Assembly (NCBI GenBank): GCA_021772935.1
Contig: JAJFLA010000037.1
Location: 30,445 to 94,444 of the forward strand
Origin: Gammaproteobacteria bacterium
Lineage (GTDB): Bacteria; Pseudomonadota; Gammaproteobacteria; Xanthomonadales; SZUA-36
Reading direction: 5' to 3'
Length of the DNA: 64,000 nt
Shown: positions 26,788 to 35,564 of the stretch, piece after piece
How the letters are laid out: each line of letters starts with the position of its first letter
Numbering within the stretch: the stretch's first letter is position 1
The notes under the pieces: generated by a model
What the model saw: only the letters and a program-made list of their open reading frames with translations
Told to the model about the DNA's origin: nothing
The model's database searches: none
Translations under genes and position numbers: made by a program

Positions 26788-28149
26788 ATGCAGACAACTG
26801 TTTTAGCCCAACAATCGAGCCAACCACACCGGACCATCATCACGATCGCATTCCCCGCTATCCTGGCGAATTCGTCCGCACCATTAGTCGGGCTTGTAGA
26901 TACCTGGGCTATCGGTCACCTGCCAGACCCTGCTTACCTGGCTGCAATTGGTCTTGGCAGCATCATATTCAACTTCATCTTTTGGGCATTCGGATTTCTG
27001 CGCATGGGGACCACCGGCATCGTTGCCCAGGCCCGTGGCAAAAACGATACCAATACCTTGATTGCTGGAATATGGCGTAGCGCCGCGTTGGCACTCGGAC
27101 TCGGTGTTGTTCTACTGCTCGCACAGGAATTAATCTTGTTACTGGCGGTAAAGGCACTGGCGCCACCAGAAACCATTGCCCAAATGACAACAGAATATTT
27201 TCACATCCGCATATGGGCCGCGCCAGCAACCCTGCTGGTTTATGCCATTTCGGGTGTCTTGTTCGGTATGGCCAAAACAAGAGCGGTACTGGTACAACAA
27301 CTTGTATTGAATATTTCCAACGCCATTCTGAACGTGGTTTTTGTAGTTGTCTTCGGTCTCGGTGTTGCTGGTGTTGCTTGGGGAACATTAATTGCCCAAT
27401 ACCTGGCCGTGCTAGTGGGTCTGTGGTTACTGGTTCAAATATTTGGTCTTCAGGTACTATTTGCCAGTCTCAAAAACACACAAACATGGCTGCTCTCTGG
27501 GTTCAAAAAATTGATAGTCGTTAACGGTTATATATTTATACGGACCATTCTACTAATGACGGCATTGTCCCTGGTCATGCGCGTAGCCGGATCCCTGGGA
27601 GAGGTGGAAATGGCTGCCAGCCACGTGATCATGCAGTACATGTTGCTGATATCATTGGGTTTGGATGGATTTGCCCATGCCACCGAAGCACTGGCAGGTT
27701 CTGCCTGGGGCAAAGGAACGGTCAAGGTATTTCGCAATTGGGTCAAATTAACAGGGATTTGGGCGCTGGCGGCGAGTATTGCTTACGCCATTTTATTTTG
27801 GCTGGCTGGCAACGCCATTACCGCAGCATTGACAGACATACCGGCGGTTCGCGCGAGTGTGGAGACCTTAATGCCACTGGTGGTTGCATTACCTGTTGTG
27901 GCGGTCGCCTGTTATCAGTTTGATGGTGTATTTATCGCCGCAACTGCAGCAACCGCAATGATGGTCACAATGGCAATAGCATTCGTAATTTATATGCTCG
28001 CACTGCAACCATTAACCACTCGCTTCGGGCTGCAGGGATTATGGTTTGCAATACTATTATTTATGGCGGTGCGTGGGATTGCACAGGCTATTTGGTACCC
28101 TCGTTTGGAGTTGAAACTCACTCAGTGGAAGACTCCCTCGCATTTATAG
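26788..28149 (+). CDS. MATE efflux transporter, DinF-like
   Basis: 453 residues from ATG 26788 (an in-frame TTG lies at 26764). Twelve hydrophobic segments in the two-lobe MATE layout; AFPAILANSSAPLVGLVDTWAIGHL and FLRMGTTGIVAQARGKND are DinF-subfamily signatures. Exports cations, dyes or drugs using Na+ or H+. It stands alone, divergent from msrP, and ends in a strong terminator. Confidence 0.9.
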   Translation: MQTTVLAQQSSQPHRTIITIAFPAILANSSAPLVGLVDTWAIGHLPDPAYLAAIGLGSIIFNFIFWAFGFLRMGTTGIVAQARGKNDTNTLIAGIWRSAALALGLGVVLLLAQELILLLAVKALAPPETIAQMTTEYFHIRIWAAPATLLVYAISGVLFGMAKTRAVLVQQLVLNISNAILNVVFVVVFGLGVAGVAWGTLIAQYLAVLVGLWLLVQIFGLQVLFASLKNTQTWLLSGFKKLIVVNGYIFIRTILLMTALSLVMRVAGSLGEVEMAASHVIMQYMLLISLGLDGFAHATEALAGSAWGKGTVKVFRNWVKLTGIWALAASIAYAILFWLAGNAITAALTDIPAVRASVETLMPLVVALPVVAVACYQFDGVFIAATAATAMMVTMAIAFVIYMLALQPLTTRFGLQGLWFAILLFMAVRGIAQAIWYPRLELKLTQWKTPSHL

Positions 28150-28169
28150 CACTGAGTAGGGACAAAAAA

Positions 28170-28206
28170 AATCAACCCGGCAGTTTAGCTGCCGGGTTGA
28201 TTTGAT
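28170..28206. terminator. bidirectional intrinsic terminator
   Basis: 14-bp stem AATCAACCCGGCAG (28170-28183) with CTGCCGGGTTGATT (28189-28202), A-run to the left and T-rich to the right. Between the MATE and OmpA-family genes, which converge. Confidence 0.9.
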
Positions 28207-28223
28207 TTTAAGGCTAATTATGA

Positions 28224-29153
28224 CTAATGCCGCAACTCAACCCGCCGGTTGGAAGTTCGACCTTCTTCCGATCCGTTATCTGCTACAGCTTGGCTCTCAC
28301 CATAACCCATGACAGTAAGATTGTTACCATTGACACCATTGGCAATCAGATAGTCCGCTACTGCTTGCGCCCTACGCTCAGATAAACCCTGGTTGTAGGC
28401 ATCATTACCCTGGCTATCGGTATGCCCTGCAATCTCAACTTTCACATCAGAATGACGTTTCAAAATATTAACGGCTTCATTCAGTGTTGCCAATGAACCT
28501 GCCGTCAGCTTGGCGGAGTCAAACTCAAAATTTACCTGCTCAAGTTTGTACTCTGGAGGTAATTCACAACCAGAATCATCTACAGGTGTATCTTTGGCGG
28601 TGTTCGGGCATTGGTCCATGCTATCAACAACACCGTCACCATCGCTATCCAGTTGACAGCCATACGAGTCAACTTTTACGCCGGCAGAAGTTCCCGGACA
28701 ACGGTCACGGCTGTTGGCCACGCCATCACCATCGTTATCAAGCTCACATCCGCGATCATTTACAGTCACTCCCTGCGCTGTTCCTGGGCACTCATCCAGA
28801 CGGTCAACCACACCGTCGCCATCACTGTCTATTTCACAACCACGAGCACCTACAATGCCACCCGCCACCGTCCCACGACAGTCGTCTTTGTAATTCACGA
28901 CACCGTCATCATCGGTATCGCCCAAGGCACAAATTGCACCACCAATAATAAAACCGCCACCCGCACCAGCCATTGCGGCATCAAAATCATCTGTAATACC
29001 TCCGGCAGCTATGCCCACTGCTGCACCCCCCGCGGCACAAGCTCCCCATTGGTCATACCAACCACTTTTACCTGGGCCTGAGACACAGGCACTGAGCAAT
29101 AAAGTCGAAACGATAGAAACTATACCCAATTTATAATATGCCACTGCTTTCAT
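28224..29153 (-). CDS. OmpA-family lipoprotein with TSP type-3 repeats
   Basis: 309 residues from ATG 29153, giving a lipoprotein signal (GIVSIVSTLLLSAC). After the lipobox come a Gly/Ala-rich glycine-zipper-like stretch (AAGGAAVGIAAGGITDD...), four acidic TSP3 Ca-binding repeats of the form DSDGDGVVDRLDECPGT (about residues 87-190), and a C-terminal OmpA domain (NFEFDSAKLT, VEIAGHTDSQGNDAYNQGLS) that binds peptidoglycan. The first ATG (29192) lacks a good Shine-Dalgarno. It tethers the outer membrane to the cell wall, probably with calcium-stiffened spacer. Confidence 0.9.
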   Translation of the reverse strand: MKAVAYYKLGIVSIVSTLLLSACVSGPGKSGWYDQWGACAAGGAAVGIAAGGITDDFDAAMAGAGGGFIIGGAICALGDTDDDGVVNYKDDCRGTVAGGIVGARGCEIDSDGDGVVDRLDECPGTAQGVTVNDRGCELDNDGDGVANSRDRCPGTSAGVKVDSYGCQLDSDGDGVVDSMDQCPNTAKDTPVDDSGCELPPEYKLEQVNFEFDSAKLTAGSLATLNEAVNILKRHSDVKVEIAGHTDSQGNDAYNQGLSERRAQAVADYLIANGVNGNNLTVMGYGESQAVADNGSEEGRTSNRRVELRH

Positions 29154-29239
29154 CCTCCAATTGGTTAACTCTGAACCCTCGCTACGACTCATAGTATATA
29201 GAGTTATTCTCGAATCGGTGTTTGAGTAGTTGAAAAATA

Positions 29240-29400
29240 GGGGTGTATCTGGTTGATTTGATGTTACCAGACACTTAAAACAACCAAAGGAGATACGCCA
29301 CCATATCTAAGAATAACGTTATTGAACTTGCCGGTCGAGATACGATTGTAAATTCCTTGACCGATTTACTGACGCTGCACTCACAACGCCGCAGCGTTGC
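29240..29400 (+). pseudogene. IS256-like transposase remnant
   Basis: Downstream of a GGGGTGTATCTGG-type end at 29240, an SD-like AAAGGAG precedes ATATCTAAG: the start codon ATG has become ATA. The following 24 codons read SKNNVIELAGRDTIVNSLTDLL, matching the N-terminus of IS256-family transposases. It then jumps to a stretch reading RRSVALVVLEGYL, plausibly the later AVVRNGYL region after an internal deletion, and stops. The gap 29154-29524 has nothing else except this relic. Confidence 0.5.
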
Positions 29401-29524
29401 CCTGGTTGTACTTGAAGGGTATCTCCAGTGGTGAGATGGGTCAGGCCGCTTTTTTTTCGATGTAAAATCCATGTAACGTTTCCAAATTCGCCGAGTCTTT
29501 AGATATAGCTAAGCGGGAATCATT

Positions 29525-30094
29525 ATGCGTGCAGTTTCAGATGAACAGTTGATCGAATGGGTGGCCAACGGCGATGCGTCCTGCCTTGGCACCCTGTTCG
29601 AGAGGTATCACAAGGGTGTGTACCAGTTCTGCTTGCAGATGACCCGCAACCCCGAACAGGCAGAGGACGTGGTGCAGGAAGTGTTTATGAAAGTCTTGAG
29701 AAAAGCCGGCACTTTTCGCCACCAGGGCACCTTCAAGGCCTGGCTGTTCAATATTGCACGCAATACCACGCTGGATTACTTCCGCAATAACAAGCGCCAT
29801 AAGGTCTTGGCGCCACTGGATGAACACGCCGAGTCACGCTTGGTAGACCATCAGTCTGCCGAGGCTGTTACCGCCGGTGCCCAGAAGATCGAACTCCTGG
29901 AGAGAGCTTTGGCCATGCTGCCATTGAATTTCCAGGAAGTGATCTTGCTGGGCCGCTTTGAGTTCAGGAACTTTGAGGAACTTGCGCAGGCACTGGGTTG
30001 TAAAACCGGCACTGCACGCGTGCGTATGCACAGGGCTATGCAACAGCTTAATGTTGCTTACGCGGAATTAAACGGAGACCCATTCGATGACTGA
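29525..30094 (+). CDS. ECF-type sigma-70 factor
   Basis: 189 residues: region 2 (LFERYHKGVYQFCLQMTRNPEQAEDVVQEVFMKVL, with RNTTLDYFRNNKRHK), a linker, and region 4 (LLERALAMLPLNFQEVILLGRFEFRNFEELAQALGCKTGTARVRMHRA). No N-terminal anchor. The stop overlaps the start of the downstream anti-sigma candidate by 8 bp. It is the first gene of a four-gene operon with two DUF4097 genes, so its regulon may include envelope proteins. No upstream ECF autoregulation promoter is obvious. Confidence 0.92.
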   Translation: MRAVSDEQLIEWVANGDASCLGTLFERYHKGVYQFCLQMTRNPEQAEDVVQEVFMKVLRKAGTFRHQGTFKAWLFNIARNTTLDYFRNNKRHKVLAPLDEHAESRLVDHQSAEAVTAGAQKIELLERALAMLPLNFQEVILLGRFEFRNFEELAQALGCKTGTARVRMHRAMQQLNVAYAELNGDPFDD

Positions 30095-30797
30095 CCATAA
30101 AGATACGTCATTACCCTTTGAAATCAGTGACGCCTCGGAGCAGAAGCTCTGGCAGGCACTAGGTGATCTACCGCGTGCCGAGCCTTCCGCTGACCTGTGC
30201 CGGAGGTTTTATGAGCAGCTGGAAAAGGCCGATAGACCAAGCCTGGGTGCGCGGATTCGCGGCTGGCTGGGTCTGAGTAATAACACCGGATGGGTAACAG
30301 CAACGGCCTGCCTGTTAATGGGTTTCGCGGTCGCACAACTATCCGTTGAAAGCGACACCATGCAACCCGACCGGCTGATCGCCCTCGAAGAAAACATTGC
30401 CCTGCTCAATCGTGAACTGGTGCTGGACCGCCTCAAGAATGATGCACCAGGTACTCGCTTGCTCGGTATTCACAACGCCAGTTACCTGGTGCAGGACGAC
30501 CAGGAAATTGTACAGGCATTACTGGTTCGGGCCACCGAGGACCGGTCTCCATCGGTACGCTCCGCTGCAATTGATGCGCTGGGCCCACAGCTCAGCTCTG
30601 CCGCGGTGGGTGATGAATTGATGAACCTGCTGGAAAGTGTTGAGTCACCCATCGTACAGCTGGCACTGGTCGACCTGGTTTTGCGCAATGGCAATCAACA
30701 GCAACTCGACCAGTTACTGCGGTTGGGCAATGAAGAAAGGCTGCACCCTGACCTGATTCGGCATGTCAATAAATCCCTCGGGAGGGAATCCATATGA
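30087..30797 (+). CDS. membrane anti-sigma candidate with C-terminal HEAT-like repeats
   Basis: 236 residues. Cytoplasmic N-terminal part (residues 1-65) with LCRRFYEQLEKAD, one transmembrane helix near 68-86 (GWVTATACLLMGFAVAQLSV), and an extracytoplasmic portion with a coil-like stretch and Ala/Leu-rich repeats (ATEDRSPSVRSAAIDALGPQLS, ESVESPIVQLALVDLVLRNG) of HEAT type. The position after an ECF sigma gene with an overlapping start, plus topology, suggests an anti-sigma factor; the HEAT-like C-terminal sensor is unusual. The zinc-binding ASD motif HxxxCxxC is not present. Confidence 0.65.
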   Translation: MTDHKDTSLPFEISDASEQKLWQALGDLPRAEPSADLCRRFYEQLEKADRPSLGARIRGWLGLSNNTGWVTATACLLMGFAVAQLSVESDTMQPDRLIALEENIALLNRELVLDRLKNDAPGTRLLGIHNASYLVQDDQEIVQALLVRATEDRSPSVRSAAIDALGPQLSSAAVGDELMNLLESVESPIVQLALVDLVLRNGNQQQLDQLLRLGNEERLHPDLIRHVNKSLGRESI

Positions 30798-31630
30798 ACA
30801 AGATGATTAAAGTCACCGGTCTGCTCATGTTGATCAGCTCTACGGGTTTTGCCGCCGGGGCTGTTGAGAAAAGTAAATCCTGGACCGAAACGTTCCCGGT
30901 TACGTCCGATAAACCATCACTCGAAATCGACAATCTATGGGGCGACGTCAAAGTACGCGCCGGTAAACCTGGCAAGATTGTCGTTACCATCGAAGAGCTT
31001 CGTTCGGCACCGGATCAGCGCCGCTTTGACCGCTCACTGGAGACGCTGCAGTTAAACATCGAAGCCGATGACAACGGCCTGGCTCTGTACGTAGGCAACC
31101 AGGACCGTGACTGGCATGGTAGAAACAACTGCCGTGGTTGCAAGGTCAATTACCAGTTTGATGTGGTTGTGCCGGTGGACACGCAGTTAGACGTCAGCAC
31201 GGTGAATGACGGGCGCATCGATATCGCCGGTATCAAGGGCAGAGTCAGTGCGGACAACGTTAACGGGCCCATTGCCGTTGCCGGGATGTTTAATTGTGAT
31301 GAACTCAACAGCATCAATGGCGAGGTGGACCTCGCTTTCAAAACCACTCCGGCTGAGAACTGCAACATCGGGACTATAAACGGTGACATCACGCTGAAGC
31401 TACCGGATGACAGCGGTATCGATGTCGCGATGGACCTGTTTAACGGACGCATGCTGACCCAACTACCGGTCGACTCACTGGCACTGCCTGCAAAGGTGGA
31501 GCATGTTGAGAAAAACGGCCGCCACCATTACCGAATTGAACAACATGCCGACGTACGTATTGGCGCCGGCGGACCAACATTCACCATCACTTCGATAAAT
31601 GGTGATATCCGAATTCAGAAATCCAATTAA
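30794..31630 (+). CDS. DUF4097-family exported protein A
   Basis: 278 residues with a signal peptide (to about residue 23, TGFAAG). The mature part is a repeated beta-strand pattern (INGEVDLAF, INGDITLKL, INGDIRIQ) typical of DUF4097 beta-helix proteins. A CRGC motif at 113-116 is present. Its ATG overlaps the end of the anti-sigma gene by 4 bp (ATGA). Paralogue of the next gene. Function unknown; exported beta-solenoid. Confidence 0.82.
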   Translation: MNKMIKVTGLLMLISSTGFAAGAVEKSKSWTETFPVTSDKPSLEIDNLWGDVKVRAGKPGKIVVTIEELRSAPDQRRFDRSLETLQLNIEADDNGLALYVGNQDRDWHGRNNCRGCKVNYQFDVVVPVDTQLDVSTVNDGRIDIAGIKGRVSADNVNGPIAVAGMFNCDELNSINGEVDLAFKTTPAENCNIGTINGDITLKLPDDSGIDVAMDLFNGRMLTQLPVDSLALPAKVEHVEKNGRHHYRIEQHADVRIGAGGPTFTITSINGDIRIQKSN

Positions 31631-31641
31631 AGGAGTTATTT

Positions 31642-32457
31642 ATGAAAACTAACATTATTCGAGCCAGTCTTGCTTTGCTGCTAACACTTATGACAACCCT
31701 GGCGCTGGCGCAAAGCGAGCCACAGGTGATCAATATTCCGTTGAGCCGTCCCGGTGAGCCGATCAGCCTGGAGATCTCCATCATGTCCGCGCGTATCGAA
31801 GTTGTTGGTGAGGATCGCGAGGACGCCTCCTTTGAAATCTCGGTGGAGGAAGGCACACGGAAGATCATAACGCCTTCCGGTACCAAGTCGTTAAAAACTG
31901 GTGCTTATTCCATTGAGGTGGAAGAAAACGACAATCACATAGAGGTGGATACCGATTGGCGTGCCAACAAGGTCAAATTGGTGGCCCGAGTGCCACGCAA
32001 CGCCAACCTGGAACTGGCCACCGTCAATGATGGCGAGATCATCGTCAACAATATCAGTGGAAAACTGGTGCTGGAAAATGTCAACGGCCCGATTACAGCC
32101 ACCAATATCAATGGTTCGGTAATTGCTGAATCGGTCAACGAGAATATCCAGGTCAGTTTTACCGGTATCGCCGTCGACCAGGCCATGTCATTCAGCTCGG
32201 TCAATGGCGACCTGAACATCGGTTTGCCGGGCAACACGGGTGCGCAACTGCTTATTGACAGTGCCGAGGGTGAGATCATCTCGGATTTTGAGGTAGAAGT
32301 GCTGCCCTCCAAGCCGATAATGAGCCGCGAGGATGGACACCACGGTGTTGAGGTGCGTGTGGAAAGTGTCATAACCGCCAATATCAATGGCGGTGGTACG
32401 GTGATCAAACTCAAGACACTCAATGGCGATATCAATATCACCAAGTCCACTAATTGA
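31642..32457 (+). CDS. DUF4097-family exported protein B
   Basis: 271 residues. Signal peptide LALLLTLMTTLALAQ. Same beta-strand repeats as the preceding protein (VNGPITATNINGSVIAESV, VNGDLNIGL, LNGDINIT), so it is a diverged duplicate. It starts 11 bp after the preceding stop with AAAGGAG and is followed by a strong terminator, marking the end of the operon. Function unknown. Confidence 0.82.
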   Translation: MKTNIIRASLALLLTLMTTLALAQSEPQVINIPLSRPGEPISLEISIMSARIEVVGEDREDASFEISVEEGTRKIITPSGTKSLKTGAYSIEVEENDNHIEVDTDWRANKVKLVARVPRNANLELATVNDGEIIVNNISGKLVLENVNGPITATNINGSVIAESVNENIQVSFTGIAVDQAMSFSSVNGDLNIGLPGNTGAQLLIDSAEGEIISDFEVEVLPSKPIMSREDGHHGVEVRVESVITANINGGGTVIKLKTLNGDINITKSTN

Positions 32458-32502
32458 GACGGATACACTGCTGACAACACCTCCATGTGTGCGTGAAAAT
32501 CC

Positions 32503-32538
32503 AAGTAGGGTGGGTAAGCCGTTACCCACCCTACTTTG
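32503..32538. terminator. intrinsic terminator of ECF operon
   Basis: 15-bp perfect stem AAGTAGGGTGGGTAA (32503-32517) with TTACCCACCCTACTT (32522-32536), loop GCCG, followed by T and mixed bases. Also stops the M14 gene on the opposite strand. Confidence 0.8.
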
Positions 32539-32633
32539 CGATAGGTAATAACACCGCACCTTCGTTAATAATTTCGCAGGAACTACCGCATTAATGTTAA
32601 TGCATGTCCACTGAGCAGCAGATCAAACCACTA

Positions 32634-34502
32634 TCATTCCTGTTGTGGAATTCTGGCAACCGGGTACAAAAGATAATTTCGGTCATAAAATGGTGTCTGC
32701 TCATAAAACCACATCAAGCGTTGGTACTGGCTTGCCGCAAAACCTTCATCACTGGCTAACTTTTGTTCAAAACGAGCCTTCAATCCCTCATCGTTTTGTA
32801 ACATTTTCTGCGCCAGTGGTTCCAGCACATAGGCTTCTGCGTATTCTGTGCGGGTAAATATTTCCAGAAAGAATCCCCATTGTAAAAATGAGTCAGCCGA
32901 TTGCGGTTCCAGCATCAACACCAGCAATTCCTTTAATGGTTGATCAGTACTGATCCGGTAACTTCCCACCGGGAATGTTGTTTCGATCACCTGTTTTACA
33001 GGTTCACCCGGGTCAATCCGGATATGGCCTTCAAACGGGTTCGGGGTCCAGTTCGATGGCGCTGCGATGCCAGCACCCGGTAAACGGTACACTTCTGCAC
33101 GTGTGATGAGTGGTTCCGCAAGCCGTTCCACTTCGATACCATGTAAAGCGATACGCTCAACAATATCAGACCAAACCGCAGGAATAATATAGGCAGCCGG
33201 AATTTTAACCATTGTCTTGGCTTCAGCTATATAAACCTTGGGGATGGATTCATTGACCGGTTTTCCAGTCCAGCGCACCACTTCAGCACCGGATACTTCA
33301 CCTACATATCGTTCCGATTTGATTCCCTTGAACATCACATTTTCCGGAACCTGGTTTTCATTCCGTTTGAAGCCCAACGCGATGGACTGTGGTTGTCGCA
33401 GTCGGTCAATCCTGGCGGCCTGGCGCAACGAGTCCTTTTCTTTAGCCAGCAAACCCAGGGTTTCTGCCAACAGGACATAAGTACCCAACACTCGACGCTT
33501 GTAAGGCTTTAAGGAATGGTTCTCCACCAGTACTGTGGGCAAGTGAATGGCATCCCCATAACCATTTGAAAAACGGGGGTCCCCGGACCATGTCAAAAAA
33601 CCATCTTGCATATCCATGTCATTGGCTGCAAAGACCAGTCCTCCAGGCTCATGTCCACTTTCGCTCAAGGCAGCGTTAATGGCGGGACGATAGACATCTT
33701 CTATCCAGTTCCCAATCGCTGGTGACCAGCCATTGCGGCCATTACCACCAAAGGTAATGTCATATTGGTAGTCAGCACCATCTGTTACATGCAGGTCCAG
33801 ATACAAATCAGGTTTCCATTGCCTGATTACCTTGACAAGAGCACGTACACCCGCCGTATCCAGCTTGGTGAAATCGCGATTCAGATTCTGGTTACGCGCA
33901 TTGGTGCGCCAGCCCATTTCTATAGGTCCGCGCTGGTTTATACGATTGTAAGCTGACCTGCGCTCGTGACCATCGACATTCAAAATCGGTATAAACAGAA
34001 AATTACTCTTTGCCAACAAGTCTTTGCGCTTGCCTGCCACCGTCATATCACGTAGCAGCATTAAGCCCGCATCCTTACCATCAATTTCACCGGAATGAAT
34101 ACCTGAATGGGCCAGTAGTAAAGGCTTGCCAGTAGCACTTAGTGCGTCCGCGCTGAATGCGTGGTCCGAACTGGCTATCACCATCCAAAAATCTCGTCCC
34201 TGTAAACTTTTACCAATCGAGACCATTTCCAGTTCGGGTGAGGCCGCGACCAGTTGGCTTAGCCAGCCTATGGTTTCGTCATAGCCAGGCGTGGCACTCA
34301 AACCGGTGCGCTCAGCCGGTGAGATCCAAGGGTCATCGGCTGCAACCATTAACAACTCACTCTCGCCCGACCAGGTTTGAATCGGTGGCAAGAGTGACTC
34401 AGTATCCAAAAAAACATCCGGTTTACCTGATGAAGATACCGATCCACTACCCATTGCAAGTAGTATGATCAAAAGCATGAAAAAGCGAATTCTCATTATC
34501 AA
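32634..34502 (-). CDS. M14-family zinc carboxypeptidase
   Basis: 622 residues, exported (signal to about residue 25). Zinc-site HSGE at 136-139 (His136, Glu139) and His238 in YLDLHVTDG; NRD with Arg209 is the substrate anchor; a catalytic Glu is expected further on (in VENHSLKPYKRR). An extended C-terminal domain (about 370-622) of beta type is beyond the catalytic core. Probably a secreted carboxypeptidase or related amidase. An alternate ATG 6 bp later exists. Divergent from pirin. Confidence 0.9.
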   Translation of the reverse strand: MIMRIRFFMLLIILLAMGSGSVSSSGKPDVFLDTESLLPPIQTWSGESELLMVAADDPWISPAERTGLSATPGYDETIGWLSQLVAASPELEMVSIGKSLQGRDFWMVIASSDHAFSADALSATGKPLLLAHSGIHSGEIDGKDAGLMLLRDMTVAGKRKDLLAKSNFLFIPILNVDGHERRSAYNRINQRGPIEMGWRTNARNQNLNRDFTKLDTAGVRALVKVIRQWKPDLYLDLHVTDGADYQYDITFGGNGRNGWSPAIGNWIEDVYRPAINAALSESGHEPGGLVFAANDMDMQDGFLTWSGDPRFSNGYGDAIHLPTVLVENHSLKPYKRRVLGTYVLLAETLGLLAKEKDSLRQAARIDRLRQPQSIALGFKRNENQVPENVMFKGIKSERYVGEVSGAEVVRWTGKPVNESIPKVYIAEAKTMVKIPAAYIIPAVWSDIVERIALHGIEVERLAEPLITRAEVYRLPGAGIAAPSNWTPNPFEGHIRIDPGEPVKQVIETTFPVGSYRISTDQPLKELLVLMLEPQSADSFLQWGFFLEIFTRTEYAEAYVLEPLAQKMLQNDEGLKARFEQKLASDEGFAASQYQRLMWFYEQTPFYDRNYLLYPVARIPQQE

Positions 34503-34889
34503 ACTTCACTCCTTTAAAAAGTTGTAAACCTGCTGATATTGAAACAAGGACATTATATTAACCTGAATCACCCATCTCTAAGCTCTGTCCGATACGCCCC
34601 AGAGGGCGGTGCTCTTTTCCAAACAATAATCAAATTGCATGTATTTGATCATTATTATTCCTGACGGTTTATAATCCTCTAATCCAGGCAGCCTCTGATC
34701 TATTCATGAACTTGTATCTTGTGACCAAATATCCAGCTTCTTCGTCGCACCATGTGCTTACTGTTGGTGAATCTGAACATTTTGAATCACAATCTACATC
34801 GCTCGGAATATATAGGACACTACACTTAAGTTGAAAGTTGGTCACTTGTTAGCTTTCAACCTTCCAGACAAACACTCGGGAACCGACAC
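34503..34889. promoter_or_regulatory. 387-bp divergent gap, M14 and pirin
   Basis: No gene found. Contains a hairpin GTTGAAAG (34830-34837) with CTTTCAAC (34853-34860) located 29 bp before the pirin ATG. TTTATAATCC near 34670 is -10-like. Probably holds both promoters; the hairpin may affect pirin mRNA translation or attenuation. Confidence 0.3.
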
Positions 34890-35564
34890 ATGAAAATTAT
34901 CAAACGGAACAAATTACGTCGAGGAGGCTTCGCCGGGCTCCGAGAAACACGTTTGGTCATGAGCCCCAAAATTTTCCGCGGCCAACAAGAGGCCGGTACA
35001 TCTGCTGGCCTGAGCAGGTTTGTTTACCTGGCGGACGCCTGTTTTTTGCCAATGGGTGATACAAGAATGCATGCACACCGCGAGATCGACGTCATCTCGA
35101 TCATGGTCGAAGGCCGAATTCAACACCAAGGTTCTCTAGGGCATGGCGAGGAGCTTCACCCAGACAACATACAAGTGCAGCGCGCTGGCGGTGAAGGTTT
35201 CAGTCATAATGAAATTAACCCGGATGCTTCCAAAAACCGCATGATTCAACTCTGGGTGATCCCTGAAACCCCTGAGCAAGCAGCGGCGTACCAGCTATTC
35301 CAGGCACCGGACAATGGGCGCATGCGAGTCTATGGCGGTTCACCCGAGCAGGATGAAACCCTTGCTGCACACACTGTTATTGAAATCGCCCACCTGAACG
35401 CCACTGAAACCATCAAGCAACCAGGCCGAAGCCTGGTATACGTTACCGTTGGTGAAGGTGTATGTGGTAAAGAAGCCATTAAAGAGGGCGATCTGGTTGA
35501 AACTGTTGATTTCACGTTTAAATCTTTGACAGAAACAAAGTTGATCCTCATCTACGAAATATGA
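34890..35564 (+). CDS. pirin family bicupin (YhhW-like)
   Basis: 224 residues. The N-terminal cupin has HAHREIDVISIMVEGRIQHQGSLGHGEEL with the His/Glu metal ligands, and QRAGGEGFSHNEINPD is conserved. The C-terminal cupin is shorter. YhhW from E. coli shows quercetinase activity; the native role is unclear. The stop overlaps the ATG of the sulfotransferase gene by 4 bp (ATGA). Confidence 0.92.
   Translation: MKIIKRNKLRRGGFAGLRETRLVMSPKIFRGQQEAGTSAGLSRFVYLADACFLPMGDTRMHAHREIDVISIMVEGRIQHQGSLGHGEELHPDNIQVQRAGGEGFSHNEINPDASKNRMIQLWVIPETPEQAAAYQLFQAPDNGRMRVYGGSPEQDETLAAHTVIEIAHLNATETIKQPGRSLVYVTVGEGVCGKEAIKEGDLVETVDFTFKSLTETKLILIYEI

Noticed and set aside
28484..29081. Plus-strand ORFs opposite the OmpA/TSP3 gene
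   Set aside because: His/Thr-rich translations are artefacts of the repeated acidic TSP3 codons.
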